Below, piece after piece: positions 15,266 through 24,054 of a stretch of DNA of 40,005 nt. Below the pieces are notes generated by a model. It saw nothing but the letters and a program-made list of their open reading frames with translations, was not told the origin of the DNA and did no database searches. The stretch comes from Coprobacillus sp. CAG:826 (GTDB taxonomy: Bacteria > Bacillota_I > Bacilli_A > RFN20 > CAG-826). Position 1 is the first letter of the stretch, and every line of letters begins with the position of its first letter. The translations under genes and the position numbers were made by a program. The stretch is taken from assembly GCA_000437235.1 (NCBI GenBank), contig FR897020.1, forward strand, positions 1-40,005, in the 5' to 3' direction.

Positions 15266-16372
15266 ATGTCATATAAAGCAGGAATCGTCGGACTACCGAA
15301 TGTAGGTAAATCGACCTTATTTAATGCAATTACCAACTCCCATGTTGAAGCCGCTAATTACCCATTTGCTACAATTAAACCAAACACGGGTATTGTTGCG
15401 GTTCCCGATGAACGTTTAGATCAATTATCTGATTTATTTCATCCTAGAAAAACCATCTATACAACTTTTGAATTCTATGATATTGCTGGCTTAGTTAAAG
15501 GCGCAAGTCAAGGAGAAGGTTTAGGTAACCAATTTTTAGCCAACATTCGTGAATGTGATGCAATCGTACACGTAGTACGTTGCTTTGAAAATCATGAAAT
15601 TATTCACGTAGAAAATACCATTGATCCCGCTAGAGATATTGATATTATTAATATTGAACTCGCTTTAGCGGATTTAGAATCCGTCAACAAAAGATTAGGC
15701 AAAGTTGAAAATAAAGCCCGGGTGACTAAAGATAAAGAAGCAAGCTATGAAGTTTCTTTATTACGCCCTTTAAAAGAAGCATTAGAAGAAGGTAGACCCG
15801 CTCGTTCCGTTGCATTTTCTAAAGAAGATGCTAGTTACGTTAAAGCCAATTTCTTCCTTTTAACAATGAAACCTGTCATCTATGTCGCTAATATTGCGGA
15901 AGATGACTGTGCAGATCCTGAAAGTTGTTCTTATTTTAGAGTAGTAGAGGAGATTGCTAAAAAAGAAAATGCCGTAGTGATTCCTGTTTCTTGCGAAACC
16001 GAATATCAACTTTCAAGTTTACCAAAAGAAGAAAAACGTGAATATTTAGATGCGATTGGTGCGACCTATTCTGGTCTTGATTTAGTGATTAAAGGCGCTT
16101 ATTCATTATTAGGTTTATCCACTTTCTTTACCGTTGGTGAAGATGAGTGCCGCGCTTGGACTTTTAAAACGGGCATGCTAGCGCCTCAATGCGCAGGTGT
16201 TATTCATACCGATTTTGAAAGAGGCTTTATTAAAGCAGAGGTTTATACCTACGAAGATATAATGGAATATCGCTCCGAATTAGCGGTACGTGAAGCTGGA
16301 AAATTAAGAATTGAAGGAAAAGATTATGCTCCAAAAGATGGAGATATTATGCATTTCCGTTTCAATGTATAA
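15266..16372 (+). CDS. ychF: YchF/OLA1-family ATPase
   Basis: 368 residues, the universal length for YchF. P-loop GLPNVGKST is at about residues 9-17, the switch II region reads DIAGLVKGASQGEGLGNQF near 72-90, and the C-terminal TGS domain occupies about 280-365. The G4 motif is the NxxE-type (VANIAEDD) that makes this family prefer ATP to GTP. It is a cytoplasmic ribosome-associated ATPase linked to stress control. AAGGAAG precedes the ATG. ispF follows 11 bases after the stop, so the two are co-transcribed. Confidence 0.97.
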   Translation: MSYKAGIVGLPNVGKSTLFNAITNSHVEAANYPFATIKPNTGIVAVPDERLDQLSDLFHPRKTIYTTFEFYDIAGLVKGASQGEGLGNQFLANIRECDAIVHVVRCFENHEIIHVENTIDPARDIDIINIELALADLESVNKRLGKVENKARVTKDKEASYEVSLLRPLKEALEEGRPARSVAFSKEDASYVKANFFLLTMKPVIYVANIAEDDCADPESCSYFRVVEEIAKKENAVVIPVSCETEYQLSSLPKEEKREYLDAIGATYSGLDLVIKGAYSLLGLSTFFTVGEDECRAWTFKTGMLAPQCAGVIHTDFERGFIKAEVYTYEDIMEYRSELAVREAGKLRIEGKDYAPKDGDIMHFRFNV

Positions 16373-16383
16373 GGAAAATCATT

Positions 16384-16863
16384 ATGTTTAGAATTGGACA
16401 AGCAAAAGATATCCATGTGTTTAAAGAAGGTCGAAAACTCTTTCTCTGTGGCATTGAAATTCCTTATCATTTAGGTTTAGATGGGCATAGCGACGCTGAT
16501 GTCGCTCTTCACGCGGTAGCGGAATCGATTTTAGGCGCATTAGCGTTAGGTGACTTAGGGCATTTCTTTCCCAATACGGATGAACGTTTTAAAAATAAAG
16601 AATCCTCTTATTTTGTTTTAGAAGCGGTCAAGATGATGAAAGAAAAAGGCTATGAAATAGGAAATATTGATCTTTCTATTACCTTAGAAGAACCTAAATT
16701 ATTTCCTTATACTCAAAAGATGAGAGAAAATCTTGCCAATTTACTCGGTGTTTTTATCGATCAAGTTTCGATTAAAGCTGGCACCAATGAAGGCGTAGAT
16801 GGTGTAGGAAAAAAAGAAGCCATTGAAGCCTTTGCAATTGTGTTATTATATGAAAAGAAATAA
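16384..16863 (+). CDS. ispF: 2-C-methyl-D-erythritol 2,4-cyclodiphosphate synthase
   Basis: 159 residues. The metal ligands are visible as D9 and H11 (GQAKDIHVF) and H43 in GHSDADVALHA, and the CDP-binding loop KAGTNEGVDGVGK lies near residue 132. IspF makes the cyclic diphosphate of the MEP isoprenoid pathway, as a trimer in the cytoplasm, so this organism builds isopentenyl diphosphate by the MEP route. It follows ychF after 11 bases. Its usual partner ispD is not adjacent; the TarI-type enzyme at 33135 belongs to the same protein family. The stop codon lies inside a shared terminator. Confidence 0.96.
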   Translation: MFRIGQAKDIHVFKEGRKLFLCGIEIPYHLGLDGHSDADVALHAVAESILGALALGDLGHFFPNTDERFKNKESSYFVLEAVKMMKEKGYEIGNIDLSITLEEPKLFPYTQKMRENLANLLGVFIDQVSIKAGTNEGVDGVGKKEAIEAFAIVLLYEKK

Positions 16864-16879
16864 GCCGCTTGGCTTATTT
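16858..16879. terminator. Bidirectional terminator overlapping both stop codons
   Basis: AAATAAGCC (16858-16866) and GGCTTATTT (16871-16879) around GCTT. The left arm holds the ispF stop and the right arm the stop of the convergent PBP gene. Confidence 0.85.
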
Positions 16880-18736
16880 TTTTTCGTAGTAAGTATATGA
16901 TGTTTTTCCGTTTTTACCTTGGTAATAAAATGGTAATAATCCAGTAGCGCTATAAAAAGTATCTTTTTGCTTTTCCATTAGGGCATTAGCGATTTCTTTA
17001 AAGATAATTTTTGCTAAAGCACCATCTTGAATGGGAGAATTGTCATCATTACCTAACCACACACAAATCGTATAATTAGGATTATATCCAACCACCCAAC
17101 GATCGGCATCAGTGGTTCCAGTTTTTGCAGAAAATCTCTTTTCGGGAGCATATTCTAATAAAGATGGATTGGCGTAGGATTTAAAAGCTGAGTCAAAGGG
17201 GGAGCGGAGCATATAGTTAAGTTCAATGACGCTTTCTTTATTTAAGTAAAAAGAAGGTGTACTTTTTCGAGAAGATATTTTTTCATGGAAAGAAGATTCA
17301 ACGCTTTGATAGAAACGCGGACGATAATAAGCGCCTTCACTAGCAAAAGCATTAAATAAACTCGCTAACTCTAAAGGTGTCATGCTATTAGTACCTAACC
17401 CAATGGTCGGATTACTTTCAACATTTTGAGACGTAAATCTTTGTAGAAGATGAGCAAAAGGTTTTGAACCAAGTAATAAAATCGTTTTCGTTGCATAAAC
17501 ATTATCACTTAATGCAATAGCTTCGACCATTGATATATCACGGTTTGCATATTTTTCGTTCGCATTTTTAGGTGCGTATTCTCCAATTCCGTTAATATAA
17601 AAAGTTGTGGGTTCACTTTTCATTTTGGTTAAAGGTGTCATTCCATATTCTAAACCTAAATAATAGAGTAGTGGCTTGATAGTAGAGCCCGTTTGACGAG
17701 CTGCGTAAATAGCACGGTTATAAGCACTTTCTTCATAGTTTTTTCCACCAATCAAAGCTAAAACATCTCCTGAAAAAGGCTTCATAACTACAACACTAAT
17801 CTCAGAATTTAAAGGATGACTTTTTACGATAGTTTCAATTTTATTTTGTACTTCCATATCAATACAAGAATAAATTTCTTGACCAATTTTATAATAATTA
17901 GAAGTAGTAATTTGGTCTTGCTCTAGTTGTTTTTTAAGCGCATCATAGTAAAATCTTGTTTGTACTGATGGTTCATTTTGAAAAGAAAAAGCATACTGAA
18001 TATTTTCATCTAAAGCATCAAAATATTCACGTTCTGTAATCATTTTTTCCTTTTTCATCGCGTTTAGTACATTTCTTTGTTTTTGCTTTGCAAGGAGTAA
18101 GTTAGTTTCTGGTGAATAATAAGTAGGAGCGCTTAGAATACCGATTAACATGGCACTTTCCGCTAAAGTTAATTCACTAGGCAGTTTATGATAATAATAA
18201 TCACTTGCGCCAACGATTCCATAGATGTTATGACCGAAATAAGCAGCGTTAAGATAACCTTCTAAAATTTCGTCCTTTGAGAGGGTTTGCTCTAATTTTT
18301 TACTAATCCAAGCTTCTTTAATTTTTCGCGTTAAGGTCTTTTCATTGGATAAAAATAAAGTTCTAGCATATTGTTGCGTAATTGTAGAACCACCTTCTTT
18401 AATTTCTCCTTTTTTTAAATTGTTAAAAGCACTTTTGATAATACGAAGATAATCAAGACCATGATGCTTATAAAATCGTTTATCTTCAGAGGCCACTAAG
18501 GCATTTTGTATACAAGGGTTCATCTTTTCTAAAGGGACATAAGAACCATATTCATTGAAGTGAAGAGAAAAAGCAAATTGATTATTTCGATCATACACTA
18601 TGTTTTCTTCTGCATGATAAGCGTAGAAATTAGGACTAAGAAGCAAGGCAATATTGAAAATAACAGAAAGAATAAAAGATACGAAAAGCGAAAAGATAAA
18701 CCAACGAATCCAGTATTTTTTTGGTATTTTTTTCAT
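16874..18736 (-). CDS. Class A penicillin-binding protein (PBP1A)
   Basis: 620 residues: a short cytoplasmic N-terminus and one membrane anchor (about residues 12-33), a GT51 glycosyltransferase domain (catalytic E84 in EDKRFYKHHG, then GGSTITQQYART at 115-126), and a transpeptidase with STIK (351-354), SDN (410-412) and KTG (538-540). All catalytic motifs are intact, so it should polymerise and cross-link peptidoglycan outside the membrane. It is somewhat shorter than many PBP1A proteins and has no long C-terminal extension. AGGTGA precedes the ATG on this strand. It is transcribed alone, convergent with ispF, and shows the organism makes a wall. Confidence 0.95.
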   Translation of the reverse strand: MKKIPKKYWIRWFIFSLFVSFILSVIFNIALLLSPNFYAYHAEENIVYDRNNQFAFSLHFNEYGSYVPLEKMNPCIQNALVASEDKRFYKHHGLDYLRIIKSAFNNLKKGEIKEGGSTITQQYARTLFLSNEKTLTRKIKEAWISKKLEQTLSKDEILEGYLNAAYFGHNIYGIVGASDYYYHKLPSELTLAESAMLIGILSAPTYYSPETNLLLAKQKQRNVLNAMKKEKMITEREYFDALDENIQYAFSFQNEPSVQTRFYYDALKKQLEQDQITTSNYYKIGQEIYSCIDMEVQNKIETIVKSHPLNSEISVVVMKPFSGDVLALIGGKNYEESAYNRAIYAARQTGSTIKPLLYYLGLEYGMTPLTKMKSEPTTFYINGIGEYAPKNANEKYANRDISMVEAIALSDNVYATKTILLLGSKPFAHLLQRFTSQNVESNPTIGLGTNSMTPLELASLFNAFASEGAYYRPRFYQSVESSFHEKISSRKSTPSFYLNKESVIELNYMLRSPFDSAFKSYANPSLLEYAPEKRFSAKTGTTDADRWVVGYNPNYTICVWLGNDDNSPIQDGALAKIIFKEIANALMEKQKDTFYSATGLLPFYYQGKNGKTSYTYYEKK

Positions 18737-18860
18737 TGTTTTTCACCTCAAATGTAGTGTAAACACAAAAAAACGTTTTATTCTTATGATTTGTCTTTTT
18801 TTTATACTTCTTTTGAAGTATAATGATTTCGGTGATTTTGTGGAAAAGAAAAGAGTAAAG

Positions 18861-19226
18861 ATGATACGTGAACAAAAAATAGATGAAGAACTCTTGATTG
18901 AAGAGCAAGAGATGGAGGCGTATCAAATTGATGAAAACGAAATCATTTATGAAGGCAAGACGAAAGAAGGCCCTTTTATGATGAAATTTATGTTCATTGA
19001 AGGTGGTGTCTTTGTTAAAATTCATTCTGCCCACTATCAAGCCATGATTCCCTTTATTCTTCATTCCAAGCAAGAAGGAAGTTATCAAATGGGAAATCAT
19101 GTCATGAAATTAGACTTTGTACTCAGGGAATTTGATAGGAAAGGTCTTGCAATTTATATGAAATATGATATATTTTCAAAGCAAAGTGTTATTTCTAATA
19201 ACAAATGGAAAGTGAGCGTGATATAA
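18861..19226 (+). CDS. DUF1934 (YwiB-like) beta-barrel protein
   Basis: About 121 residues from ATG 18861; the open frame extends upstream but enters promoter sequence (TATAAT at 18819-18824), so earlier starts are unlikely. GTG 18840 is an alternative. Strands such as NEIIYEGKTKEG and GSYQMGNHVMKLDFVL, ending in GLAIYMKYDIF, fit the calycin-like barrel of DUF1934. The position immediately before argS and rpoE is the same as that of ywiB in Bacillus, which supports the call more than the rather diverged sequence does. Its stop directly abuts the argS ATG. Function unknown. Confidence 0.6.
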   Translation: MIREQKIDEELLIEEQEMEAYQIDENEIIYEGKTKEGPFMMKFMFIEGGVFVKIHSAHYQAMIPFILHSKQEGSYQMGNHVMKLDFVLREFDRKGLAIYMKYDIFSKQSVISNNKWKVSVI

Positions 19227-20852
19227 ATGTCTGTCGATTTAATGCTAAAAGAAGTCATCCAAAAGGCATTGGAACAATTAGGCGTTAATGTCTCTACTGA
19301 TCGCATTGTTATTGAAAGATCAAAAGAAAAAATTCATGGAGATTACGCTACCAATGTAGCAATGCAAATGGCAAAAGAATTGCACAAAAATCCTTTAGTG
19401 ATTGCGGAAGAACTTGTTGGTGCTATGGACAAAAGTTCCTTTGAAAAAGTGGAAGTCGTACGTCCAGGATTTATTAATTTCTTCATGAAATCGGAATCCT
19501 TATCGGATGTTATTACAAAAATTTTAAGTGAAGAAGATCATTTTGGTGATTCTAATTATGGAAAACATCAAAGAATTAATGTGGAATTCGTTTCCGCAAA
19601 CCCAACGGGTGATTTGCACTTAGGTCACGCTCGTGGCGCGGCAATTGGCGATACGATTTGCCGCCTTTATAGTAAAGTAGGCTATGATGTAACTCGTGAA
19701 TTCTACGTTAACGATGCTGGAAACCAAATTACCAATTTAGGAAAATCCATTCGGGCTCGCTACCATCAATTGTTCGGCGATCATATTGAAGTTCCTGAAG
19801 ATGGATATCATGGAGCCGATTTAATTGAAATTGCAAAAACCATGAAAGAAGAAGTCGGCGATAAGTATTTAACTGATACGCCAGAAAGTGAAAACTACTT
19901 TAAAAGACATGGTGCGGAATTAGAATTACAAAAATTAGATCGTGATTTAAAAGATTTTGGTGTTTATTTTGACCGTTACTCCTTTGAAACTGCGATTCGT
20001 GCAAATCAAGGTGTTGAAAAAGTTCTTGAACATACCAAAGAATACTGCTATGAACAAGATGGCGCTTTATTCTTAAAGACTTCAATGTTTGGCGATGATA
20101 AAGATCGTGTCATTATCAAGTCAGATGGTAGTTATACCTATCTTTTACCTGATATTGCCTATCACTTAGATAAGCTTTCACGCAATTATGTTCAACTCGT
20201 CGATGTATTAGGTGCTGATCACCATGGTTATATTAATCGTATGAAAGCTGCCTTGATGATGTTTGGGTATTCTCGCGATGTCTTAGATATTGAATTAATT
20301 CAAATGGTTCGTTTGTTTAAAGATGGTGCAGAATATAAAATGTCAAAAAGAACAGGTAATGCGGTATCTATGCGTGAATTATGTGAAGAAGTTGGGGTGG
20401 ACGCAGTCCGTTACTTCTTCGTTGCAAGAGCAGCCAGTGCGCATTTAGATTTTGATTTAGATTTAGCAAGAGAGCAATCGAGTGCCAATCCAGTGTATTA
20501 TGCACAATATGCTTATGCTAGACTCTATAAAGTGTTAAATTTAGCAAGTGATATAGACATTGAGTTACAAGGAAGTCTATTAACCCAAGCTAAAGAAATG
20601 GATTTAATGAAACATCTATCCGATTATCCAAAAGAGGTATTAGATGCTGCCTGTACTCGCTCCCCTTATAAAATGGTTGCGTACATTCAAAAATTAGCAG
20701 GCTTGATCCATGGTTTTTATACCGAATGTCGTTTAATTGATAGAGAGCAACTTGCAATAACGAAATCTCGTTTAGCTTTAGCAAAAGCTGCATCTATTGT
20801 TATGAAAAATGCTTTATCTTTAATTGGTGTGTCCGCACCAAAAGAAATGTAA
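19227..20852 (+). CDS. argS: Arginyl-tRNA synthetase
   Basis: 541 residues, a compact bacterial ArgRS. The N-terminal Add-1 domain ends near residue 100, the class I signature HLGH is at 131-134 after SANPTGDL, and the second motif appears as KMSKRTGN near residue 371. The C-terminal helical anticodon-binding DALR domain ends the protein. It charges tRNA-Arg in the cytoplasm. The ATG directly follows the upstream stop, and only a weak AGTGAG-like site is present, so translation is probably coupled to the DUF1934 gene. rpoE follows 15 bases later. Confidence 0.97.
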   Translation: MSVDLMLKEVIQKALEQLGVNVSTDRIVIERSKEKIHGDYATNVAMQMAKELHKNPLVIAEELVGAMDKSSFEKVEVVRPGFINFFMKSESLSDVITKILSEEDHFGDSNYGKHQRINVEFVSANPTGDLHLGHARGAAIGDTICRLYSKVGYDVTREFYVNDAGNQITNLGKSIRARYHQLFGDHIEVPEDGYHGADLIEIAKTMKEEVGDKYLTDTPESENYFKRHGAELELQKLDRDLKDFGVYFDRYSFETAIRANQGVEKVLEHTKEYCYEQDGALFLKTSMFGDDKDRVIIKSDGSYTYLLPDIAYHLDKLSRNYVQLVDVLGADHHGYINRMKAALMMFGYSRDVLDIELIQMVRLFKDGAEYKMSKRTGNAVSMRELCEEVGVDAVRYFFVARAASAHLDFDLDLAREQSSANPVYYAQYAYARLYKVLNLASDIDIELQGSLLTQAKEMDLMKHLSDYPKEVLDAACTRSPYKMVAYIQKLAGLIHGFYTECRLIDREQLAITKSRLALAKAASIVMKNALSLIGVSAPKEM

Positions 20853-20867
20853 TGGGAGGAAAAAAAG

Positions 20868-21278
20868 ATGAGTGGAAAATCAAATTTAGACGTTGCTTTT
20901 GATTTAATTGTTAACACGGGAAAAGAAGTTTCTTTTAAAGAAATTTGGGAAGAAGTGATTCGTGTTCAAGGCTATGATGAAGAGACCGCTAAAAGATTAA
21001 TGGGTCAATTCTATACGAATTTATCCTTAGATGGTCGCTTTGTGACCTTAGGTGATAATAAATGGGACTTACGTTCTCGTCACACTTTTGATAAAGTTCA
21101 TATTGATATGAATGATGTCTATAGTGATGTTGAAACTACTTCTGATGAAGATGTCGATGAAGAAGATGTCGAATATAACAAGATGTTAGAAGGCGATTCA
21201 GAAGAAAAAGATGACGAAGAAAGTCTCGGTGAAGACGAAGAAGAAAAGGAAGAAAACTCAGAAGATAATGAGTTTTAA
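20868..21278 (+). CDS. rpoE: RNA polymerase delta subunit
   Basis: 136 residues. An N-terminal globular HARE-HTH domain (about residues 1-80, with FKEIWEEV and DGRFVTLGDNKWDLR) is followed by a strongly acidic, unstructured tail of about 50 residues rich in glutamate and aspartate, the hallmark of the Bacillota delta subunit. It recycles RNA polymerase and displaces nucleic acid from it. GGAGG precedes the ATG. The argS-rpoE order matches Bacillus, though pyrG, the usual next gene there, is absent and fba follows instead. Confidence 0.95.
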   Translation: MSGKSNLDVAFDLIVNTGKEVSFKEIWEEVIRVQGYDEETAKRLMGQFYTNLSLDGRFVTLGDNKWDLRSRHTFDKVHIDMNDVYSDVETTSDEDVDEEDVEYNKMLEGDSEEKDDEESLGEDEEEKEENSEDNEF

Positions 21279-21303
21279 ATAAAAGAAAAGGAGATTTAAA
21301 TTT

Positions 21304-22164
21304 ATGGCATTAGTTAGTATGAAAGAAATGCTTGAAAAAGCACGCGAAGGCAAATACGCTGTTGGCCAATTCAACATTAATAACGTTGAATGGACACAAG
21401 CTATTTTGGATGAATGCGAAGCTTTAAGAGCTCCTGTGATTTTAGGTTGCACAAGCGGTGCGGCTAAATACATGGGCGGATGGAACACAGTGGTAGGATT
21501 AGTCAAAGGCTTAATCCAAGATCACCACATTACTGTACCAGTGGCCTTACACGTAGACCATGGCGATTCAGTAGCAACTTGTAAAGCTGCAATCGACGCA
21601 GGATTTACCTCCGTTATGATTGATGCTTCTCACTTCCCATTAGAAGAAAACATTGCACAAACCAAAGAAGTCGTGGAATATGCCCACGCTCGTGGTGTTT
21701 CTGTAGAAGCAGAATTAGGCCGTGTTGGTGGACAAGAAGATCACGTTGTAGCCGAATCTATGTATGCTGTTCCTGAAGAATGCGTTCGCATGGTAAAAGA
21801 AACAGGTCTTGATTGCTTAGCCCCAGCTTTAGGTTCCGTTCATGGTCCATACCATGGTGAACCAAAATTAGGTTTCAACGAAATGAAAGAGATCGCTGAT
21901 TTAGTCAAGATTCCATTAGTGTTACATGGTGGCTCTGGAATTCCTGATTTCCAAATTCGTATGGCGATTGAAAGAGGTACTTGCAAGATTAACGTGAATA
22001 CTGAATCTCAACAAGCTTGGACAAAGATTGTTCGTGAAGTTTTAGCTAATGATAGCAAGGTCTATGACCCACGTAAGATTATTGGTCCAGGTAAAGAAGG
22101 TATTCGTCAAGTCGTTCATGCAAAGTGTGAAGTCTTTGGCTGTATCGGAAAAGCTGATTGCTAA
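21304..22164 (+). CDS. fba: Class II fructose-1,6-bisphosphate aldolase
   Basis: 286 residues. The zinc/catalytic motif HVDHGD is at about 83-88, the metal-binding AELGRVGGQED at about 137-147, the histidine of VHGPYHGEP near 180 and the phosphate loop LHGGSGIP near 211-218. It splits fructose-1,6-bisphosphate to dihydroxyacetone phosphate and glyceraldehyde-3-phosphate. It is 25 bases after rpoE with AAGGAG upstream, and the terminator at 22197 closes the cluster. Codon use is noticeably less A/T-biased at third positions than in its neighbours, as expected of a highly expressed gene. Confidence 0.97.
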   Translation: MALVSMKEMLEKAREGKYAVGQFNINNVEWTQAILDECEALRAPVILGCTSGAAKYMGGWNTVVGLVKGLIQDHHITVPVALHVDHGDSVATCKAAIDAGFTSVMIDASHFPLEENIAQTKEVVEYAHARGVSVEAELGRVGGQEDHVVAESMYAVPEECVRMVKETGLDCLAPALGSVHGPYHGEPKLGFNEMKEIADLVKIPLVLHGGSGIPDFQIRMAIERGTCKINVNTESQQAWTKIVREVLANDSKVYDPRKIIGPGKEGIRQVVHAKCEVFGCIGKADC

Positions 22165-22196
22165 TTGATTTAAAAAAGCATAAATAAAAAGAGAAG

Positions 22197-22228
22197 AGCA
22201 AGTCATTTTACATGATTTGCTTTTTTTA
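22197..22228 (+). terminator. Terminator of the argS-rpoE-fba cluster
   Basis: Ten-base stem AGCAAGTCAT/ATGATTTGCT (one G-U) followed by a run of T. Confidence 0.85.
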
Positions 22229-22259
22229 TGTTATAATATAAGGCTAGGAGGTTAAAACC

Positions 22260-23198
22260 ATGGACTTTCAACCCTTAATTCAACGAATTGAAGCCTATGA
22301 TTCCATTGTTATTTTTGGACATATTCATCCCGATGGAGACTGTTATGGTTCACAAATTGGCTTAAAAGAAGCTTTAAAAATACATTATCCAGATAAAAAA
22401 ATTTATGCTGTAGGAACAGGATATCGTAAATTTTTAGAAATGATTTCTCCAATGGATGAAATAACTTTAGATGTTATTGAAAATAGTTTAGCGATTGCGT
22501 TAGATTTTAATTCGATTGATCGTGCAGAAGATCAAAGAATTTTACATGCTAAAGAGCAAATCATGATTGACCATCACATTGAAGGTAATTCCTTTGGAAC
22601 TGTACGTTGGATCGATGACGCACGTGTGGCAACTTGTGAAATGATTGCGGAACTTATTATCGAAAATCATTGGGAATTAAATGAAACAGGGGCAAACGCT
22701 TTATATTTAGGCTTAGTTACCGATTCAGGTCGTTTTCAATATCAACCTCTTACCGTGAAAACGTTCAATTACGCAGCCTTTTTGATTGAAAAAGGCGCAA
22801 ATTCTAATGAAATCTATCATCGATTGTATGAAATTAATGAAGATTCTTTATTATTAAAAGGCTATGTTTATTCTCATTATATGAAAACAAAAAAAGGCGT
22901 AATTTATATTTACTTTACTCCAGATGCTTTAGAGCTATTTAATCTAGAATCCCATCATGCCTCTTTAATGGTTAACTTTATTTCTAATATTAAAGGATTT
23001 CCTATTTGGGTATGTTTCGCTGAAGATGAAAGTGGTGTGATTAAAGTAGAAGTAAGAAGTTCAGGACCTTTTATTCAACCGGTATGTGCTCGTCATGGAG
23101 GCGGAGGACATCCTTTAGCGGCTGGTTGTACGGTGAAAACCCGTGAAGAAACTCTAGAAATTCTAAAGGAACTAGATGAACTGATTGTTAAGGAGTAA
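22260..23198 (+). CDS. DHH phosphoesterase, NrnA-like oligoribonuclease/pAp phosphatase
   Basis: 312 residues. N-terminal DHH domain with HIHPDGD at 21-27 and the DHH triad at 104-106 (IMIDHHIEGN), plus the DHHA1 domain ending in HGGGGHPLAAG at 279-289. This is the domain order and length of NrnA, which degrades nano-RNA dinucleotides and 3'-phosphoadenosine 5'-phosphate using Mn2+. AGGAGG lies upstream with TATAAT at 22232. It is followed three bases later by a CysQ-like phosphatase, another potential pAp enzyme. Cyclic-dinucleotide-linked activity of GdpP type is less likely because no membrane, PAS or GGDEF part is present. Confidence 0.88.
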   Translation: MDFQPLIQRIEAYDSIVIFGHIHPDGDCYGSQIGLKEALKIHYPDKKIYAVGTGYRKFLEMISPMDEITLDVIENSLAIALDFNSIDRAEDQRILHAKEQIMIDHHIEGNSFGTVRWIDDARVATCEMIAELIIENHWELNETGANALYLGLVTDSGRFQYQPLTVKTFNYAAFLIEKGANSNEIYHRLYEINEDSLLLKGYVYSHYMKTKKGVIYIYFTPDALELFNLESHHASLMVNFISNIKGFPIWVCFAEDESGVIKVEVRSSGPFIQPVCARHGGGGHPLAAGCTVKTREETLEILKELDELIVKE

Positions 23199-23201
23199 AT
23201 T

Positions 23202-23990
23202 ATGGAAACTTGGAAAAGAGAATTAGAAATCGCTTTAGAAGCAGTAAAAAAAGCGAGGATTGAAATTTTAAGAATATATCATGAAAGCTTTGAAGTAGAA
23301 ATCAAAGCGGATAATTCCCCTGTCACTTTAGCGGATAAAGGCGCTGATCAAATTATACGCACTATGTTGCATGAAAACTTCCCAGATCATGCAATTTTAA
23401 CCGAAGAATCGGAAGACCATTTAGAAAGAATTAAAAATCCTTATTGTTGGATTGTAGATCCTGTTGATGGAACGAAGGATTTTGTAAAACGTGATAATGA
23501 ATTTACTACAAATGTTGCTTTATCGTATCAGCATGAAGTGATATTAGGCGTTATTTCTATTCCTGTTTCGGGTGATATTTATTATGCGATAAAAGGGCAA
23601 GGAGCTTATCATATTTTCCCTGACGGAAAAATCGAAAAAATCCATGTCAATGATAAAACCACAAATTTAACGATGCTAGTGTCTCACTTCCATGTATCTA
23701 AAAAAGAAGAAGAGTATTATCAAAATCATAGAGATTTAATTACTTCTTATGAAGCATACGGAAGTTCAATTAAAGCATGTCGAATTGCTTCTGGACTCGC
23801 CGAAGTTCAATATAAATGGGGAACGGGAACCAAAGAATGGGATACAGCAGCAAGTCAAATCATTGTAGAAGAAGCAGGCGGTTTCTTTTTAACACCGAAA
23901 GGTGAAAGAATGAAATATAACCGCGAAAACGTAATGAATGAAGAAGGATTTATTATTATTAATGATATGAAAAACTTCCCAAAAGAATAA
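23202..23990 (+). CDS. Inositol monophosphatase family, CysQ-like 3'(2'),5'-bisphosphate nucleotidase
   Basis: 262 residues. Metal-binding motifs are complete: E in LTEESEDH (about 67-73), DPVDGTKDF at 86-94, and EWDTAA with EEAGG in the C-terminal half. DPVDGTKDFVKRDNEFT is closer to CysQ/bisphosphate nucleotidase than to true inositol monophosphatases, whose motif usually reads DPLDGTxNF. The predicted reaction is 3'-phosphoadenosine 5'-phosphate to AMP, Mg2+-dependent and Li+-sensitive in relatives. AAGGAG overlaps the end of the DHH gene, so they form an operon. Action on another sugar phosphate is possible. Confidence 0.82.
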   Translation: METWKRELEIALEAVKKARIEILRIYHESFEVEIKADNSPVTLADKGADQIIRTMLHENFPDHAILTEESEDHLERIKNPYCWIVDPVDGTKDFVKRDNEFTTNVALSYQHEVILGVISIPVSGDIYYAIKGQGAYHIFPDGKIEKIHVNDKTTNLTMLVSHFHVSKKEEEYYQNHRDLITSYEAYGSSIKACRIASGLAEVQYKWGTGTKEWDTAASQIIVEEAGGFFLTPKGERMKYNRENVMNEEGFIIINDMKNFPKE

Positions 23991-23992
23991 AA

Positions 23993-24011
23993 GCATTCTC
24001 TTAGAGAATGT
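23993..24011 (+). terminator. Terminator after the CysQ-like gene
   Basis: GCATTCTC-TTA-GAGAATGT followed by a run of T. Confidence 0.8.
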
Positions 24012-24054
24012 TTTTTTTATACTCGTGCATATAGTGAAATAAGGTGGTGATGGT

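Noticed and set aside
18636..19100. Long minus-strand open frame opposite the DUF1934 gene and PBP promoter region
   Set aside because: It lacks a ribosome site, overlaps the real gene and a promoter, and its composition is that of an A/T-rich shadow frame.
23202..23990. Histidinol-phosphatase assignment
   Set aside because: The DPVDGTKDF motif and the neighbouring NrnA-like gene favour a CysQ-type nucleotidase; no histidine genes are nearby.
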